Shown: positions 21,171 through 33,127 of the stretch, piece by piece
Position numbering within the stretch: position 1 is the stretch's first letter
Layout of the letters: the number at the start of each line of letters is the position of its first letter
Assembly (NCBI GenBank): GCA_036346395.1
Contig: CM070599.1
Coordinates: 35,455,232-35,519,231 of the forward strand
Direction: 5' to 3'
DNA length: 64,000 nucleotides
Source: Hsuehochloa calcarea
Taxonomy: Eukaryota > Streptophyta > Magnoliopsida > Poales > Poaceae
Made by a program: the position numbers and the translations under genes
The notes under the pieces: model-generated
The model's input: the letters and a program-made list of their open reading frames with translations, nothing else
Databases searched by the model: none
Told to the model about the DNA's origin: nothing

Positions 21171-22557
21171 TCTTGGACCGAAATAGCGGTCAGAGGGGAC
21201 GAATAGGAGCTCATTTTTCTCCTTCGGTATTCAACTCTCTTTTCGCTCTAATAGCTGTGTGAAGTTATCAAGATCAAGGTCTCAAAATCCTGAAAGAATT
21301 GAGCTAAATCCAACAAAATCAGACTTCAACACCCCTCAGTCGGTCTGACCCCCCATGCGTTGGCAGAAAATACAGTTCGATGATGTATCCACAAAATGAC
21401 CTAACTTCTAATGTAGTGATCCAAATCACTCTTGATATTTCAGACATGCAGACATAGCACAACAAGAAAGTCAGAAACCTATTCCAATCGAAGATTGAGA
21501 CGATCATAGCCAAGATTCCATAAATTTCTTAATTGAGACCAAGAAGACACAAAACCGAAAGAAAATATAAACTTGATCCAAAAGCTTACTCGTAGATCAA
21601 AGATGGTTAAGATGACCTTATATCAACTTTCACAAGTCCTAGTAAGCTAGATTACATCAAAAGACCAGGGCAAAATCCATAGAACACAAGAATCCAAAAT
21701 CACATGAAAGAGAACAAGAACAAAAATGAACTCATCTTGCCACATACATAATTGGTTTGATACGAGGGATTGAAGGTTTACAGTCACTCCATCATGGAGG
21801 ACAAAAGCTCACTCATGGGCACTCAATCTCATAATTTTTCTCTCAATATATCCCTTAAAAACCCTATCCTCCTATATTCTCTCCACTTTTCTCAAATCCA
21901 AACTTAGGGTTTCTAGGCTTGCATAGGTTAGGTGGTTGTACAAATCCTGCACCGCCCTTATATAGTGGAGGTTAGGTCTAGATAGAAAACACTAATTGAC
22001 ATCCGTTAAGCCCACACACAAATGAGTCTCACATTCACGCATGCTTCTCAAAGCAGATGATGATCGGCGTTCCTGAATTAGTCTCTTCGTGATCTTGGCC
22101 TCCTCATGACCTAAACCACTTGTCGTCATGTGCTGTGGGTTCTCCAAGGTCACCAACCCAGTATTTTGGTGAAGATACTAAAATACCCCTTCTTGATCGT
22201 TCCTTCTTGACCGAGTCCAATTATCGTGAAGCAATTCCATGCTTCACCATGCGTAGGTCAATAATGGCTTTCTTTATGCCGACAAGTCTCTCTCATCTGA
22301 CTCCCAATGGACCGCCTCAACACTTGCACCGACTCAAGCTACTTGATGCAACCGGTTGCACCAAACTTCCTGTTCTTGTCCATCTTGTGCATTGCTTGAG
22401 ACCAACCACTTCACCCAATATTTTCGATCGTTCTACACCTTGATTTCACCAAACAAAACTGACAATTTGTAAAACTGAGAGTTTACTCACCAAACTCCTC
22501 GACCACAATGTCAATTGTTCATCACTTAGATTATTGCCAAACCACATAGTCTCTACA
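21171..22557 (-). mobile_element. copia-type LTR 'B' inserted in the WAK pseudogene
   Basis: Read on the minus strand it starts TGTAGAGACTATGTGG at 22557, just after a polypurine tract (TCAAGGGGGGAT), and ends near 21171 with ATTTCGGTCCAA. Its interior matches LTR 'A' (30821-32788): GAACGATCGA…ATACCGGGTGAAGT-like, TTGCATCAAG, GAGAGAGACTTG and GAGAAGGGGTATTTT-like words. It also ends the same way, with GAGCTCCTATTC and then TTTCGGTCCAA. A TATA box CTATATAAGG (minus) lies near 21960. Orientation is opposite to LTR 'A'. The WAK pseudogene breaks off exactly at its left end. Confidence 0.65.
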
Positions 22558-22701
22558 ATCCCCCCTTGATGAACCCATTGGCAATCTACCAAAAAATACA
22601 ATTTGGGTGTAGTTATGAAAATACTCGTTCAATTTTGCCAAAAAGGCTCAAGTTGATCCATAAGGAGAAAGCCATGAAAGTGACCAAGTTAGCTTGAGGA
22701 A
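22558..22701 (-). mobile_element. internal 3' end of the copia element next to LTR 'B'
   Basis: It holds the polypurine tract on the minus strand and a stretch shared with 27515-27680, from GATGAACCCATTGGCAATCTACC to GAACGTAGAATCAAACTAGTA. Similarity between the two copies stops at the same base (CTAGTA), which marks a common break. Confidence 0.55.
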
Positions 22702-22939
22702 CGTAGAATCAAACTAGTAGAGTCAATGAAATGCATAAAAAAAAGCTTTGTCAATGTTTTACTATCGATCTTATGATATAAATGTTGAGAACACAATACT
22801 TGAGATCACACGAGAAGAGACATGGGCTTTTTTAGGCAGGTTCAAATCTGATCTGGAGAGAATAACAATCCTACTCATGTGTTCTTGTATTGAATGTGTT
22901 TACAAAATGAAACAAGCCATCGAAGCTAAGTCTAATGGC
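22702..22939. other. transposon-flanking DNA, not assigned
   Basis: A short AT-rich segment lies between the copia fragment and repeat 'A' copy 2. No feature seen. Confidence 0.3.
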
Positions 22940-25900
22940 TTATGAGTGTATTGAATCTCTAGATCTTCTCTTCTGTCTGTCGGCATTGCTCTTTATATAG
23001 CCTCCGAAGGGGTAGCAGTTCGTGTGCGTTAGGAGGCGCCTTGACGGTTGCTTAAATACACACGTTGGTTACGGTTGTTGTCAAAGAGACATCCTTCTGC
23101 ACGTTTTCCATGCGGTTATGCCAAAGACAGAGAGAACTATGTGTGGTTATGTCACAGAAAAAAAATGTATTAACTACCACACGTGAATAAGCGTAGTGTA
23201 CAGAGTCCTTAGTCGATAGGATCCACATATCTATGGATTTTATCAACTATAAGGTGGTCACGAGTGGACCTGATCGTAACAAACCTTACGACCATAAGAT
23301 AGTCGTAGCAAACCTTACGACCATAGAGTGGTAGCAATCTTCCATGGTCGTTGTAGATACTAACGACCGGGGGCATCTTGTAACATTCTCAAGTTCAACA
23401 TTTGGATTTTGGTTTCAAAATTTCAAAATAAAATTTAAAGATTTGAATTTCAAACTTACCTTGGTTGGGCTCCGTTTAGGCCCAGTCCGACTCTTTCGGC
23501 TCGGTCTCCCTCTGCCTCGGCCCGGCCACGCCTGCTCGGTTTGGGTCCCCGCGCGCCGCTCAGCCGCCTTGATTCGTCCATCCGCGTTAACGCCGCCCAC
23601 TGTCCGTCCCTCTCTCTCCGCTTCGCACGCCATCGCGCGCCGCGCTCCCGCCCGCTTCCCCCTGCCACCGCCGCCAGTGCTCCCTCCCGGTTCTCCTCCC
23701 CGACTCCCCGAGGCAGCCCCCTCCGCTGCTTCTCCCTCCCTCTCGGCTATTTAAAGCCGCTCGTGCCTCTTCATCTTCTCCCCTTCCCGCCTCGCCTCCT
23801 TCTCTTTCTCTTTTTCTCTCCCTGAGCCGAAGCGCCGCCCCTCCGCCGCCTCTTCTTCCTCGCAGCCGTTGTCGTTGCCGTCGTCGTCGCCTCTGCCTCT
23901 GGCTCCTCCCTCACCCCAGTGCCGCCCGAGCACGCCCCTCCCCTCCCTCCTTCTCACGCCGCCGCCTCTATGCGCCCCCTCGCCTCCCCCTCTCTCTCCC
24001 TCTCCCTCCCCCTCTTTCTCTGTGCGGTAGAGCTCCCTTGTAACCGCGCTGCTCTGTGACCCTGACCGGTGGGCCCCCAGCTATAGTGGCACGTGGCACT
24101 AACAGGTGGGGCCTACACGGTACTGTGCGGTGGACCCATGTGCACGTGCGTGAACCCGGTCTATGTAGTATTCCGTGCACCGGGGGCCACGTTTCAGCGC
24201 CGGGATTTTTCCGGTTTTTTATTTTCTTTTCAATTAATTTTTTTTATAAAACTTCAAAAATTCATATATGCTTCGTTATAACTCCTAAAATTATGAATTT
24301 TGTACCCAAAAAATTGTAAATTCAAGACCTATATTTTGGTACTGGTTTGGTTAATTTTGGAATTTATTTATTATAGATTTTGTATTTATTTTATTTTATT
24401 TGCTTGTCTTTTTGTTTCCGGTACGATCGTCCGAGTAGAGTTCAAAGAAGCCGGAGGTCCCCACTTCGACCAAGCTCAAGACTACCAAGATCCTCTAGCC
24501 TTTGACCCAAGCGAGTCAACACTTTGATCATGTTGAACCTACATTTCATGCAAATTATATTCCTTTAAAATATCAAACTGCATGCTTTAATTTTTATGCA
24601 AATGTATGTCAAATGGTCCTAAGATAGTTACATGCCAACTTGACTATTAAATAATTAGTATACATTGTCCTTGGTAATTGAATTCCCTAATCCTTATCAC
24701 CCTAGTAATTATATGGTAACCTACTAGCTATAGTCTGTACTCAAGCGCCATGCTAGCCTTACTTGAGTACCGGGGTATTAACCATCTCAATCATCATCCT
24801 TCAAACATAAAGATTGTTTTGGGCAGTCATTAGGGTAAATGACTGAAATGGTTGAGTTAATTTGTTTTACTCTTCTCAAAACCCAAAAAACTTGCTAATA
24901 CCCCATCTGGGCGGATGATATGTTGGAGGGTATGTGGTTGGGTACTAATGTAGCTCATGATATGTTGGTATGTGATTGGTGTGTGGTATGAACCGTCCAG
25001 ATAACTTTAAGGACTTAATCTTGTGATGACCTATTGTAAAATATTACAACCACAAGTCTATAATGGTGTCGACCTGGCTAAATAATTTGTATATGTCAAT
25101 ACAAGTTGCACTAGGTAGATGACTCACGACACCGTAAGACTTCGCGGCGATGGGTCGGAGTGCACGGCGAAAACCGTTTGATGGCGCAAAGGGGGGTCTG
25201 GGTAAGGGTTCACACGGGTGTGGGAGAGTGACCCTCCTCAAGTGAAATCTCAGCGGGTGTAACAAGTACCGAGGGGTGCATTGTAAAGGCCTTGTGGTAG
25301 TCTCCCCTTGATTCACTTGTCCAAGGAAACATGTGTTGTAACAAGACGATTATCTCTTGTGGGTAAAGTGTACAATCTCTGCAGAGAAATAAACTGTTCG
25401 AACAGTCGCGCCCACGGTCACGGGCGGACATGGGAAATTACAAGAGTTAGTTCTGTTTATAAAACTTTGTGGGTGTGTTGAAAAATGTGAGGGGCTCATC
25501 TAGCCCTTGTTTTGGATTTTTCCCGCGAAGTCTTACCCAGTGTTGAGATAGTGGATGTAACCATCATCAAAAATAAGCATAAGGTGGAGGTAACCTCTGT
25601 TGTTATTAATATTGCAAATACTCTCTTTAAGAAAATATGTTTTAGTCAAAACACTAAGTGGTAGGACTTTCTATTATGTGTATTTACAAATATTACTTTG
25701 CGCAAATAAAAGAACACAAGCCATCCTTGTTTAGCCTTGCATAATTATTATTGCATCTGTTGTGTTGGCTCGCGAGCACGGAAGTTGTGCTCACCCTCGC
25801 TCTTTCCCCAAACCCTTAGAATTCGCTGATCAGGACGACTATGCCTACTACGAGGATCAAGGTGTTGATGGTCAAGACCAAGGCGAAGAGTAGTTTAGTT

Positions 25901-26330
25901 CCTTAGTATAGGACTCGCCGCAATCTAGCTGGCTCCGTTGGTACTTGCGTACAACTAATATTCTCTAAATCCTTGGTTAATATCGGTTCTACACAAGGCG
26001 CCACAGTCGCTTGCCTGTGGGGAGTCGTGTTGCCCCTTTTTGCTTCCACGTCTATTTCTGTATTTTGTGTAATGAACTCATTTGGCCTGCTCGGCCCCTT
26101 TTGTAAACTAGACCTGTCGCGGTCTATTTAACTCTGATGTTTGTAATATTATGTTTGGTTCAGTATACGATGTGTATGAAATGATTTAGCGATGTATTAT
26201 GTGAGCGCTACCTACTGATCCAGAGAGTAGCGCGGTATTTTCACAGAGGATTCTGGATTAAGGAAATCCAGGTCCGATACATCTTCGATGGCTATTTAAT
26301 ATTACAGATAATTGGTTTCTAATTGAGGAT
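22940..26330. mobile_element. dispersed repeat 'A', copy 2, split by a solo LTR
   Basis: The left part is 22940-23378 and the right part begins after 26281 (TCGATGGCTATTTAATATTACAGATAATTGG). In copy 1 (12130-12720) the corresponding pieces are adjacent, so the LTR between them is a later insertion. Confidence 0.5.
23379..26281 (+). mobile_element. long solo LTR, probably Ty3-type
   Basis: It starts TGTAACATTCTCAAGTTC and ends GGTCCGATACA. Grass LTRs of the long Ty3 class typically run TGTAAC…(G)TTACA. CATCT precedes it (23374-23378) and CATCT overlaps its last bases (26280-26284), so the right limit is uncertain by 2 bp. A TATA box (CTATTTAAAG, 23747-23756) is followed by a C/T-rich leader, as in an LTR promoter. 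A diverged relative is at 47649-50405. No internal retrotransposon genes are attached, hence solo. ORFs in 23344-24180 are composition artefacts. Confidence 0.6.
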
Positions 26331-26459
26331 TATTGAATCCTCGTCAAGCTTCAAATCCATAAGAGGGCTTCAAAAATTCACTCGAGGTCCATATGAAAGA
26401 ACAATGGTTCAATTTGACCTTAGATCATAATGAGAAGTCAATTTTGAGGGATTTTTTTA

Positions 26460-27062
26460 ATTTAAAGTACGAAGTGAACATTAGAGCACAAGAGTCAACT
26501 TAGCAAGACCATTATTTTTTACAATCAAATCGTGGAGGTGAATATTTGAGCCATAAGTTTTGTGATCATTTGAAGCAGTGTGGAATTGTTCCACAACTAA
26601 CACTGTCGGGAACGCCTCAATGAAATGGGATGCCTGAATGACGGAGCCGGACATTTTTTGGCATAGTTCAGTCAATAATGAGCCAATATGATATGCCATT
26701 GTACTTCTGGTGATACTATCTAGAAACAACTACTTTCACATTAAGCATAGTTCCATCAAAAGCAGTAGAGAAAACACCATATGAGATATGGACAGAAAAA
26801 TATCATGGCTTGTCTTTTATCAAAATGTAGGATTGTGAGGTTTATGTAAAATATTTGAAGTCTGATAAGCCCACGACCAAGTCTGATAAATGCTTCTTTG
26901 TGAGGTACCATAAGAAAACTAAAGGATATTACTTTTAAAAGCGGGATAAAAATAAAGTATTTGTTACCTGAAATGGTATCTTTCTGGAGGAAGAGTTTCT
27001 TTCAAAAAGAGTTAATGGGAGTAAGGTGCAACTCCAAGAAATTTGAGAAACATCTGAAAATA
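26460..27062 (+). pseudogene. copia integrase/polyprotein fragment, decayed
   Basis: The plus strand encodes, with several stops, SNRGGEYLSHKF, then GIVPQLTLSGTPQ*NGMPE, EKTPYEIW and SDKCFFVRYHKKTKGYY. These are landmarks of the Ty1/copia integrase core and its C-terminal region (the DDE-type Glu motif within GTPQQNG…ER). In-frame stops show it is dead. It ends abruptly at about 27062, where a minus-strand LTR fragment begins. Confidence 0.75.
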
Positions 27063-27065
27063 TTT

Positions 27066-27680
27066 TGGTGAACCACTTGTCGTCATGCGCTGTGGGTTCT
27101 CCAAGGTCACCAACCCAGTATTTTGGTGAAGATACTAAAATACCCCTTCTTGATCGTTCCTTCTTGACCGAGTCTAATTATCGTGAAGCAATTCCATGCT
27201 TCACCATGAGTAGGTCAATAATGGCTTTCTTTATGCCGACAAGTCTCTCTCATCTGACTCCCAATGGACCGCCTCAACACTTGCACCGACTCATGCCACT
27301 TGATGCAACCGGTTGCACCAAACTTCCCGTTCTTGTCCATCTTGCGCATTGCTTGAGACCAACCACTTCACCTAATATTTTCGATCGTTCTGCACCTTGA
27401 TTTCACCAAACAAAACTGACAATTTGTAAAACTGAGAGTTTACTCACCAAACTCCTCGACCACAATGTCAATTGTTCATCATTTAGATTATTGCCAAACC
27501 ACATAGTCTCTACAATCCCCCCTTGATGAACCCATTGGCAATCTACCAAAAAATATAATTTGGGTGTAGTTATGAAAATACTCGTTCAATTTTGCCAAAA
27601 AGGCTCAAGTTGATCCATAAGAAGGAGAAAGCCATGAAAGTGACCAAGTTAGCTTGAGGAACGTAGAATCAAACTAGTAT
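27066..27680 (-). mobile_element. copia LTR fragment 'C' with attached 3' internal end
   Basis: Nearly identical to 22113-22701 in the same orientation. The LTR part is 27066-27514 (starting TGTAGAGACTATGTGG on the minus strand at 27514). The polypurine tract and internal end follow at 27515-27680. The other half of the LTR is missing. Confidence 0.65.
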
Positions 27681-28100
27681 TGTTGCATGATGCATGTTTT
27701 GACAAACATGGGTCAAGTTGTGAAGAACTTGTTCCCAAATTCGGTTTACTTGTCTATTGTTGTGCAGGTTGCTTGGTGGTCAAGGACGGTCAATGGCGAG
27801 GATGATCGGGACTAGGTTTGGAGAGCTGAGGTCCAGAACGATCGACGATGCCGGGTGAGGTCAATGAACTCAAGCATGACGCAAGATGGACAAGGGTGAT
27901 CTTTTAGCTAATCCGAGGCGCAAGATGGCGCAAGGTGTAGCTAGTTAGGTCAAAGGGAGATAAAGACAGTGTATTAAAATGCATGCGTAAGTGTCCCGTT
28001 TGTTTTGGGCCTTAACGGGAGCCCAATAGGATCAAACTTCTAGAAGGTCTAAGTCTCCACTGTAAATAGAAGAGGAGAACTTCGTGTCAGCGAGAGGGAA
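27681..28100 (+). mobile_element. copia LTR fragment related to LTR 'A'
   Basis: It begins TGTTGCATGATGCATGTTTTGAC and follows LTR 'A' (from 31329) through GTCTATTGTTGTGCAGG-like, GATGATCGGGACTAGG and ACTCAAGCATGACGCAAGATGGAC. It then diverges after about 28050. Confidence 0.55.
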
Positions 28101-28633
28101 ACATGAGAGGCGTGTAGGGAGCTTGCCGGCAGCGAAGCATGGCCGACGAGGTAGCAACAACCTGAAAAATAGAGAGAGGGAGAGAGAGACAGAGAACCAT
28201 TTTCCCATCACCGCCGTTGCTATGGCCGCTGCTGGCGATGCTCCGGCTATTCTTCTTCACTTTCTATCTATTTTTTAGCTCCATATATCTCCCTTCCATC
28301 TCGTGCCTCGCCGCCGCCTCCCGCACCGTGATTCATCATCAGTGAGCACCAAAGCAGGCGACCACATTATTACCCTGGTGCAAAGTGCAACACATGGTAA
28401 GAAAATATGGTGCAAAGTGAAAATATTTTCTAAGAGTAGTGCAAAGTGGAACCATGGTAAGATTATATGGTGCAAAGTAAAATTTACTCTTATGTTTATG
28501 ATGTCATTCTAAACATCCTGATCTTATATCATTATGTGGGATACTTATGATTTATGGATCAACACATATATTGATTAATGAACATATTTTACGGATCATG
28601 GATATGAGATATCAAATCAATAATGTAGATGTA
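28101..28633. other. unassigned, with short GGTGCAAAGT repeats
   Basis: Around 28375-28490 the word (G)GTGCAAAGT(G/A) recurs four times, interleaved with TGGTAAGA(A/T)..ATATGG. The rest is not recognised. ORFs here (28084-28278) contain a GA microsatellite and are not convincing. Confidence 0.4.
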
Positions 28634-29733
28634 TGTTGGAGAACATAGTGTTGGATTGATTCTCCTTGAGACACTGCGACAATTGTTATATTCGTAAGTG
28701 TCATCGATTAGTCTCATACATAGTATATATAGAATTATTAGACCTGAGGTCATCATGGTTTCCATTTCCTGCACATGTAATAGTTTACTAAGGAGTTGTC
28801 AAACGTTATTTCGTAAATGAGTAGTCATAAATGTAGCATTCGGTTTTACTGTAAAACATGCAGATGAATGTGAGCGATTAAAATGGAATTTTGCCCTCCT
28901 CTTTAACGGGAGAGGTATCTCTGGCCCCTCGAAGTGGATGGATTAAGAAAATGCATGGCCATGCCGAATATGGTTGAGGAGTCAATTGCAACTAAGTAAT
29001 ACACTATCAGATCGAGCTATCATAGGATGACACGCATCTCGCCTTAAGTCCGATCTGTTATCGTGAGGCAAATGGATCAACACATGAGCTTTATAAAGGT
29101 TCATCTTGTATGATCTTTATGTGTATTCGGGAGTCGCTGCATCTTGCTTTTTTGGGTCACAGCCGATTACGCATGAAGCTAAATAGTCACACACTTAATG
29201 GGTTGGAACAACTAGTTCGAATTGAATCCGCTAGAGACTTAAATCATATTATAATCCATATGTGGTTAAGAATCCTAATGAGTTCATAACGTAAAGATCC
29301 GTTAGGGGCTCTTTATAAAGGGAGGCGTGGGACTTTTGAAATAAGGTTGCACAACCCACCAAAACAGTAGTCACCTCCTCCTTGAAGACCCTACGCTAGT
29401 GCTAGCACACCGACGCACAGCGTTCCACCCTTGGATGTGTGAATACCATAGAGCCGCTGCTACGCTTGCTGCTCGCTGATTGGGGACAATCCTCAGTATA
29501 CGTAAGGAATGCGAGAAGCTGCTAGAGGAAACGATAGGTGGCCAAGGACGTTGGACGATTGACTACTTCGACTAAAGCGATGTGCGCGATATTGGACTAG
29601 GCTACTCCAACTCTTCTGCTGTTGCACTGCGCGTCTAGTGGTAACGATCTATGATCACTTACTCATATAACTTCCTATTTTACACAGTAAAATTTTTTAT
29701 TACGCTCTAATATAGTTTACCCATATCTAAACA
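28634..29733. mobile_element. LTR-like segment (TGTTGG…AAACA)
   Basis: The segment is bounded by TGTTGGAGAACATAG and CATATCTAAACA, an inverted TGTT/AACA pair. It has a TATA-like CTTTATAAAG (about 29310) and abuts the WAK pseudogene at 29738. The 5-bp flanks (ATGTA and TAAAA) do not match, so it is either truncated or mis-bounded. Confidence 0.4.
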
Positions 29734-29737
29734 TAAA

Positions 29738-30415
29738 AATCTCTGTCTCCGTCTCGAGTCGTACGCAAGGATGCAACGGAAGCTTCCTCAACCTGTTGAG
29801 CTCGTCCTCGATCTCTCATCGAAGGCCTATTGCAGCCGCACATATCTAGGCATTACTTAGCCAGCTCTGCAAGTCCTCGCAGCAATTCTGTGCTCTCTTG
29901 GCCTATTATGTGGCTCTGCAACACTGCGTCAAGATTGTTCTCCTTCATAGCAGACATGAAAATCGACGACAATGTTCTTTGCGTCTCAGGTCCTGCGAGT
30001 TTCAGTGGATCTCCAAAAGGATAATTCCAAAACTATAGACATCGCTTTTGTAAGTAAATTGGCATGTTTGTATGTATTCGGGATCGAGGTAGCCACATGT
30101 ACCTTGAACCATCGTGACAAAACTGCTCTTTGTCGGATGGGGCTAGTATGGAGGCTCCAAAGTCTGACACTTTGGCCACGTAGTTGTCGTCAAGAAGAAT
30201 GTTGGCAGTTTTCACGTCATGGGCAATCCTTAAGAGAGTGCTGAAAGAGATTTGCAATGCTTGGTTTTTCCATGGATAAGCTCGAACAGTCGCCGTTTGG
30301 GATGAACTCGTAGACTAGCATCGGAACTTCCACCTCAAGGCAACAAACCAAGAGTTTAACAATGTTCTTGTTATTGATTGATTTGGGAGAGAATGAGCAT
30401 CTCTTGACACGGGGA
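29738..30415 (-). pseudogene. second wall-associated kinase pseudogene, kinase-domain fragment
   Basis: This matches the complete WAK (about 37815-38577) over the kinase domain: EVPMLVYEFIPNG, ANILLDDNYVAKVSDFGAS and LAPSDKEQF are still readable. Lesions include deletion of the segment around the catalytic HGD (between TTTCACGTC and GGGCAATCC at about 30220), loss of the stretch before GGATCTCCA (about 30007), frameshifts and a stop. Both ends are abrupt: an LTR-like segment on the left, and the GC-rich intergenic block on the right at 30415. It is a separate copy from the pseudogene at 14666-21170, because both contain the same C-terminal part. Confidence 0.85.
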
Positions 30416-30820
30416 ACGGACAGGGTCAAGTGCGTGCCTCTGCGCGGAAACGCCACCTACGCGTGGGTCGATGGACACCTTGCCGTCCACGCCCGCGTGG
30501 TGACTGAGTCCTCCCAGGCTCCCACGCTAAAGTCGTCCCCGTCCGGCACACTCCGCACCCAAAACGTACGGCTGTTCGGCCGTGATTTCTATGGGTGTAG
30601 CGCAAGGAGTCGGCTGTTGGCCCGTGGGGCCGTGATGTGGAGCGCTGAACTTGTTTCTGTCGGTGGACCACAGATCTTTTAGTCACTATGCGAGACAGCC
30701 GGTGCCGCATGGAGGGAAGTGTGAACGGTACGTTGACAAGTACGCGGCAACGCCGGCCGCTCGAGTCGATTGGCAGTTGGCACGTTGCGGATATCATGAT
30801 ATGTGTTCACGATTTTAGGA
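30416..30820. repeat. intergenic block of the WAK array, copy 2 (left part)
   Basis: GC-rich. The part from GTGGAGCGCTGAACTTGTTT to GCCGCATGGAGGGAAGTG and CGGCCGCTCGAGTCGATTGG matches 13741-13868. The part CAAGTGCGTGCCTCTGC and CGTACGGCTGTTCGGCCGTGATTT matches 51050-51240. Its continuation is at 37229-37345 beyond the inserted copia element, so this block belongs to the 3' flank of the complete WAK gene. Confidence 0.65.
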
Positions 30821-32788
30821 TGTTGATATAATTAACAATAGTATTGAGAGTTTGTCAAACACTTATCTTCAGTAAATTCGGTATGACTATAATAGAAGAG
30901 CGGTATTACCGCAGTACGGTATGACCGCAATAGAGAAGCGGTATTACCGCAGTGCGACCACGTGGTCTTAACTCTTTCGATCAGATGTTCGTAATCTGGT
31001 GGTTGTAACCCTTTCGACCAAGTGGTCGTAACCTGGTGATCGTAACTCTTTCAATCAGGTGGTCGTAACCTTTCCGACTAGGTAAAATCGATATGACCGC
31101 ATTTGAGAGACCGGATTTTACTTAGTGGTATAATTTTTCCCAGAGAACATGTTTTTGAGAGTTTCTTCTTTCCTGAGAATCAGTAAGACCATCATTGTGG
31201 AGCGGAACTATCGCAGTGCGGTAGAACCATAGTTTACTAGCGGTATTACCGATTTTGCTCTGTTCGCTGGCCAGTTTGGCGGCGATTTTTATTTGTTGGG
31301 TCAATTTCATGGGTTTCATTGCATTTATGTTGCATGATACATGTTTTGACTAACATGCGTCAAGTTACGAAAAACTTATTCCTGAAATCGATTTTTTGGT
31401 CTATTGTTGTTCAGGAAGCTTGGAGGTAAACGACGATCAACAGCGAGTATGATCGGAACTAGGCTTGAAAACTAAGGTTCAGAACAATTGAGGATACCGG
31501 GTGAAGTAAGTGGACTCAAGCATGGCGCAAAGTGGACAAGGATGACCGAACAAGAAGTTCGGTGCGAGGAGTTGCATCAAGCGATGCGGGGGTAGGTGCA
31601 AGTGTTATGGTGGTTTCGGTGGGAGCCGGGTGAGAGAGACTTGCCGATATGAAGAGAGTCATTGATCAACCTACACGTGACGACACATAGGATTACTTCA
31701 TGAAGATTGGACTCGGTCTTTGGAGAATGATCGAGAAGGGGTATTTTGGTAACTTCAACTAAATACTGCCTTGATTGCTTTTGGCTAAACTCCGGTGCAA
31801 GACGGCGCGAGGAGAAGTGGTTTAGGTTAAGAGTACATGAAGACGTCGCTTTAAAATACATGAATAAGTAAAACCCATTTATGTGCGGGCATAACAGGTG
31901 CCCGTTTAGGTGTCTTACTCTAGAAGTTAGCCTCATTTATAAATAGGGGAGAGTGTTGGTTATGCACTCTCCAACCCTTATATTTAAGAAATCATAGTTT
32001 GTATTTAGGGATAGGAGAGATTATGTTTCTAGAGAGTTGGATTAATTGAGTGATCAAGTGTTAAGTTTTTATACTCTATGGTGGAGTGGCTATAAACCAA
32101 CTTCAATTTCCAATCAATCCGAGCAAGATTCTTCAAGATAACTCTCTTCTTGTTTTTGCTCTCTCCTTGGTGATTTTGGGTTTTTTTTATGATTCTTAGG
32201 TTTTTCTTTGGTTTCTTACTGAGATCTTTCTTGCTGTGACATTTGGAAATGCTTCTAAGATCATTTTGATCATCTCTTGCCCACGAGCAAGTTCTAGGAT
32301 CAAAGTTTGATTTTAGATCCGGTTTTAAAGCAACATTCACTCAAGCGGAAAAGGGTTGGAACTTTAGCAATAATCTTCATGATCTTTGAGTGGAATAGGT
32401 TCATGATATCCTAGAGAATCTATGTTTCAAGTTTCATGAAGTTTGGAGTTGTGTATCAAAAGTTGTGCTAATTTTGGATTTGAATTTCGGGATGTGTCCT
32501 GTTCATCGTGTTGTTTTTACTGTTCATCGGTACTACCGATTTTCGGTAATACTGCTACTGTTCACCGGTACAACCGGTACTGCTCAAGGTACTATTTACT
32601 AGTGCATTTTTGTGTTTTTGTTGTTGTTAGGCTTGGGGTTTTGATTTGATTCAATACAAGACATCCGCTGTGCTTGTTTGTTGATCATCATAGCTATTGG
32701 AGAGAAAAACATGTATAATCCGATCAAAGTGAAAAATAGGCTGAGCTCCTATTCACAGCCCCCCTCTAGTCGTCGTTTCGGTCCAACA
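30821..32788 (+). repeat. 5' LTR of copia element 'A'
   Basis: It starts at TGTTGATATAATTAAC (the choice rests on a TGTTG/CAACA terminal pair) and ends CGGTCCAACA before the PBS. A TATA box (TATAAATAGGG) is near 31939. The first part contains a short GGTCGTAAC/GGTATTACCGCAGT repeat series. Confidence 0.6.
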
Positions 32789-33127
32789 AGTGGTATCAGA
32801 GTCCGGTTAGTTCACTCTTGATCTTAACCGGTCACTGAACTTGGCGATAGAGAAGTACTCCACCAAGCTGCATATCTTCGATGGACTCGACTATGTTTAT
32901 TGGAAGAATCGCATGCGTGTCTACCTTCAGAGCGAAGGTCAAGCTGTATGGGAGGTTGTTCGAGCCCCGCTCGTCTTGCCTGAGGTTAGTAGACAGGAGT
33001 ATGACAGAATTTTCCACTTTGAGACCGCACACAAGATCTGGAACACTCTCGAAATTTACCATGAGGGTTCGTACTAAATCAAGAAAGTACGTCAAACGGT
33101 CTTCAAACGAGAATAAATCAAGAAACT
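32789..33127 (+). pseudogene. copia gag start with tRNA-Met-type primer binding site
   Basis: TGGTATCAGAGTCC right after the LTR is the usual binding site for initiator tRNA-Met. From 32841 an ORF reads EKYSTKLHIFDGLDYVYWK…VWEVVRAPLVLPEVSR, a gag N-terminus of the UBN2-like type seen in copia elements. It stops at TAA (33077) and the element then jumps directly into LTR sequence at about 33128. Protease, integrase and reverse transcriptase are missing. Confidence 0.7.

Noticed and set aside
28634..29733. Intact solo LTR
   Set aside because: Termini look right (TGTTGG…AAACA), but the flanks ATGTA and TAAAA differ, so only an LTR-like segment is reported.
29738..30415. Second half of the WAK pseudogene at 14666-21170
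   Set aside because: The two remnants share the same C-terminal coding part, so they are separate copies rather than one split gene.
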